Positions 63,590-64,000 of a stretch of 64,000 nt of DNA are shown here, piece by piece; within the stretch, counting starts at the first letter, position 1, and the number at the start of each line of letters is the position of its first letter. Below the pieces are notes generated by a model, which saw only the letters and a program-made list of their open reading frames with translations, was not told the origin of the DNA and searched no databases. Position numbers and translations under genes: made by a program. The stretch comes from an uncultured Paracoccaceae bacterium (GTDB taxonomy: Bacteria; Pseudomonadota; Alphaproteobacteria; Rhodobacterales; Rhodobacteraceae). Location: the NCBI GenBank assembly GCA_943787985.1, contig CALSOO010000005.1, forward strand, positions 186,001 through 250,000, read 5' to 3'.

Positions 63590-64000
63590 AGGTCCCTGCC
63601 TCTCCAAGCTGTAAAAAGTTGTTCATCGAATACGTTTGGGTGTAGGCACCGCAGTCCTCAAAGATCAGGACATCGCCTGCTTTGACTTCGGCGGGGATCT
63701 TTCCGATCACGTCGTCACGGCTGCATGTTGAGCCACAAACGATTGTGGCCAAACCGTCTTCACGGACATCACCAGCCCGCCCCAACAGGCGCGGTTGGCG
63801 ATATTTGCGCATCATGTGTTCGGTCTGGGCGAGCAAAAAGGCTTGCGCCATTCCGCCGTCGCAAATCGCATAAGGCTGGCCCATCACGTGTTTCACTTGC
63901 TGAACCCGCACCGCAAAGATGCCGCAGTCAGAAAAGATGGCGCGTCCAAATTCGTGGATCAGGCGGCACCGCGACGGCAGTTCACCAAGCAAAGCGCGGT
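63579..64000 (-). CDS. Fold-III PLP decarboxylase, C-terminal part (5' end outside window)
   Basis: Only the last 140 residues are in the window, with an open frame to the edge. IHEFGRAIFSDCGIFAVRV corresponds to the E-P-G-R strand, VCGSTCSRDDVIGKIPAEVKAGDVLIFEDCGAYTQTYSMNNFLQ carries the Cys, Asp and GAY elements of active DAP/ornithine-type decarboxylases. It would be the working decarboxylase for a carrier-bound 3-methylaspartyl (or similar) unit. The pyridoxal lysine lies beyond the window and could not be checked. Confidence 0.9.
   Translation of the reverse strand, partial: RALLGELPSRCRLIHEFGRAIFSDCGIFAVRVQQVKHVMGQPYAICDGGMAQAFLLAQTEHMMRKYRQPRLLGRAGDVREDGLATIVCGSTCSRDDVIGKIPAEVKAGDVLIFEDCGAYTQTYSMNNFLQLGEAGTYVV

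Noticed and set aside
1-64000. tRNA, rRNA, CRISPR arrays, insertion sequences, prophage
   Set aside because: None recognised by reading; a covariance-model or IS search was not possible here and could still find a small RNA.

Overview
The window looks like chromosomal DNA of a marine alphaproteobacterium of the Rhodobacteraceae (Roseobacter group). The evidence is the set of lineage-typical families (DUF2794, DUF6478, ZapE, an M17 aminopeptidase coupled to an NlpC/P60 protein, a gpmI-envC-ctpA run), the alphaproteobacterial LexA operator form GTTC-N7-GTTC (two perfect copies), and dense ATGA-type gene overlaps. No rRNA, tRNA, CRISPR array, insertion sequence or phage module was recognised.

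Region 1 (1-31.3 kb) is mostly ordinary core metabolism: partial beta-carbonic anhydrase, leucyl aminopeptidase/NlpC, paaI-paaK, a tandem pair of small lipoproteins, a DUF2975/HTH pair, the SOS polymerase subunit ImuB with its own LexA box, a TetR/AEC-transporter divergon, S-formylglutathione hydrolase/transhydrogenase, an ornithine cyclodeaminase/hydrolase operon, zapE, folC-accD, a strange 1,029-residue ABC protein with a degenerate ATPase and a cyclic-nucleotide domain, ilvD and DUF6478.

Region 2 (31.4-36.6 kb) holds a Hint-domain protein gene, ctpA (S41 protease), envC and gpmI. All four are broken by many one-base indels, several of which cancel in threes. The rest of the window lacks such damage, so a low-quality sequence patch is the most economical explanation. 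It is followed by an AT-rich gap, a small HTH gene and a dnaE2 that has its own LexA box but seems to lack the C-terminal OB region.

Region 3 (42-64 kb, running off the right edge) is the most interesting part. A luxI-type autoinducer synthase without a neighbouring luxR sits between an operon reading left (sterol-desaturase-like enzyme, exported protein, phosphopantetheinyl transferase) and a minus-strand operon of about 17.6 kb that ends tail-to-tail against the luxI transcript. The intergenic region upstream of luxI carries two nearly identical 20-bp inverted repeats, one overlapping a candidate -35 box. The long operon encodes glutamate mutase (E and S subunits), an adenylate-forming enzyme, an acyl carrier protein, one intact-looking and one active-site-lacking PLP decarboxylase homologue, three thiolase-fold (KAS III-like) proteins, a duplicated ~175-residue partner protein, two acyl-CoA-dehydrogenase-like enzymes, an alpha/beta hydrolase, two ABC membrane proteins with one ATPase, a LolA-like periplasmic protein and an outer-membrane barrel. 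By analogy with macrolactam beta-amino-acid starter pathways (vicenistatin type), I infer glutamate -> 3-methylaspartate -> activation and loading on the carrier protein -> decarboxylation to a 3-aminoisobutyryl unit, then further acyl chemistry and export to the outer membrane, under quorum control. Two genes of this operon carry in-frame TAA codons.
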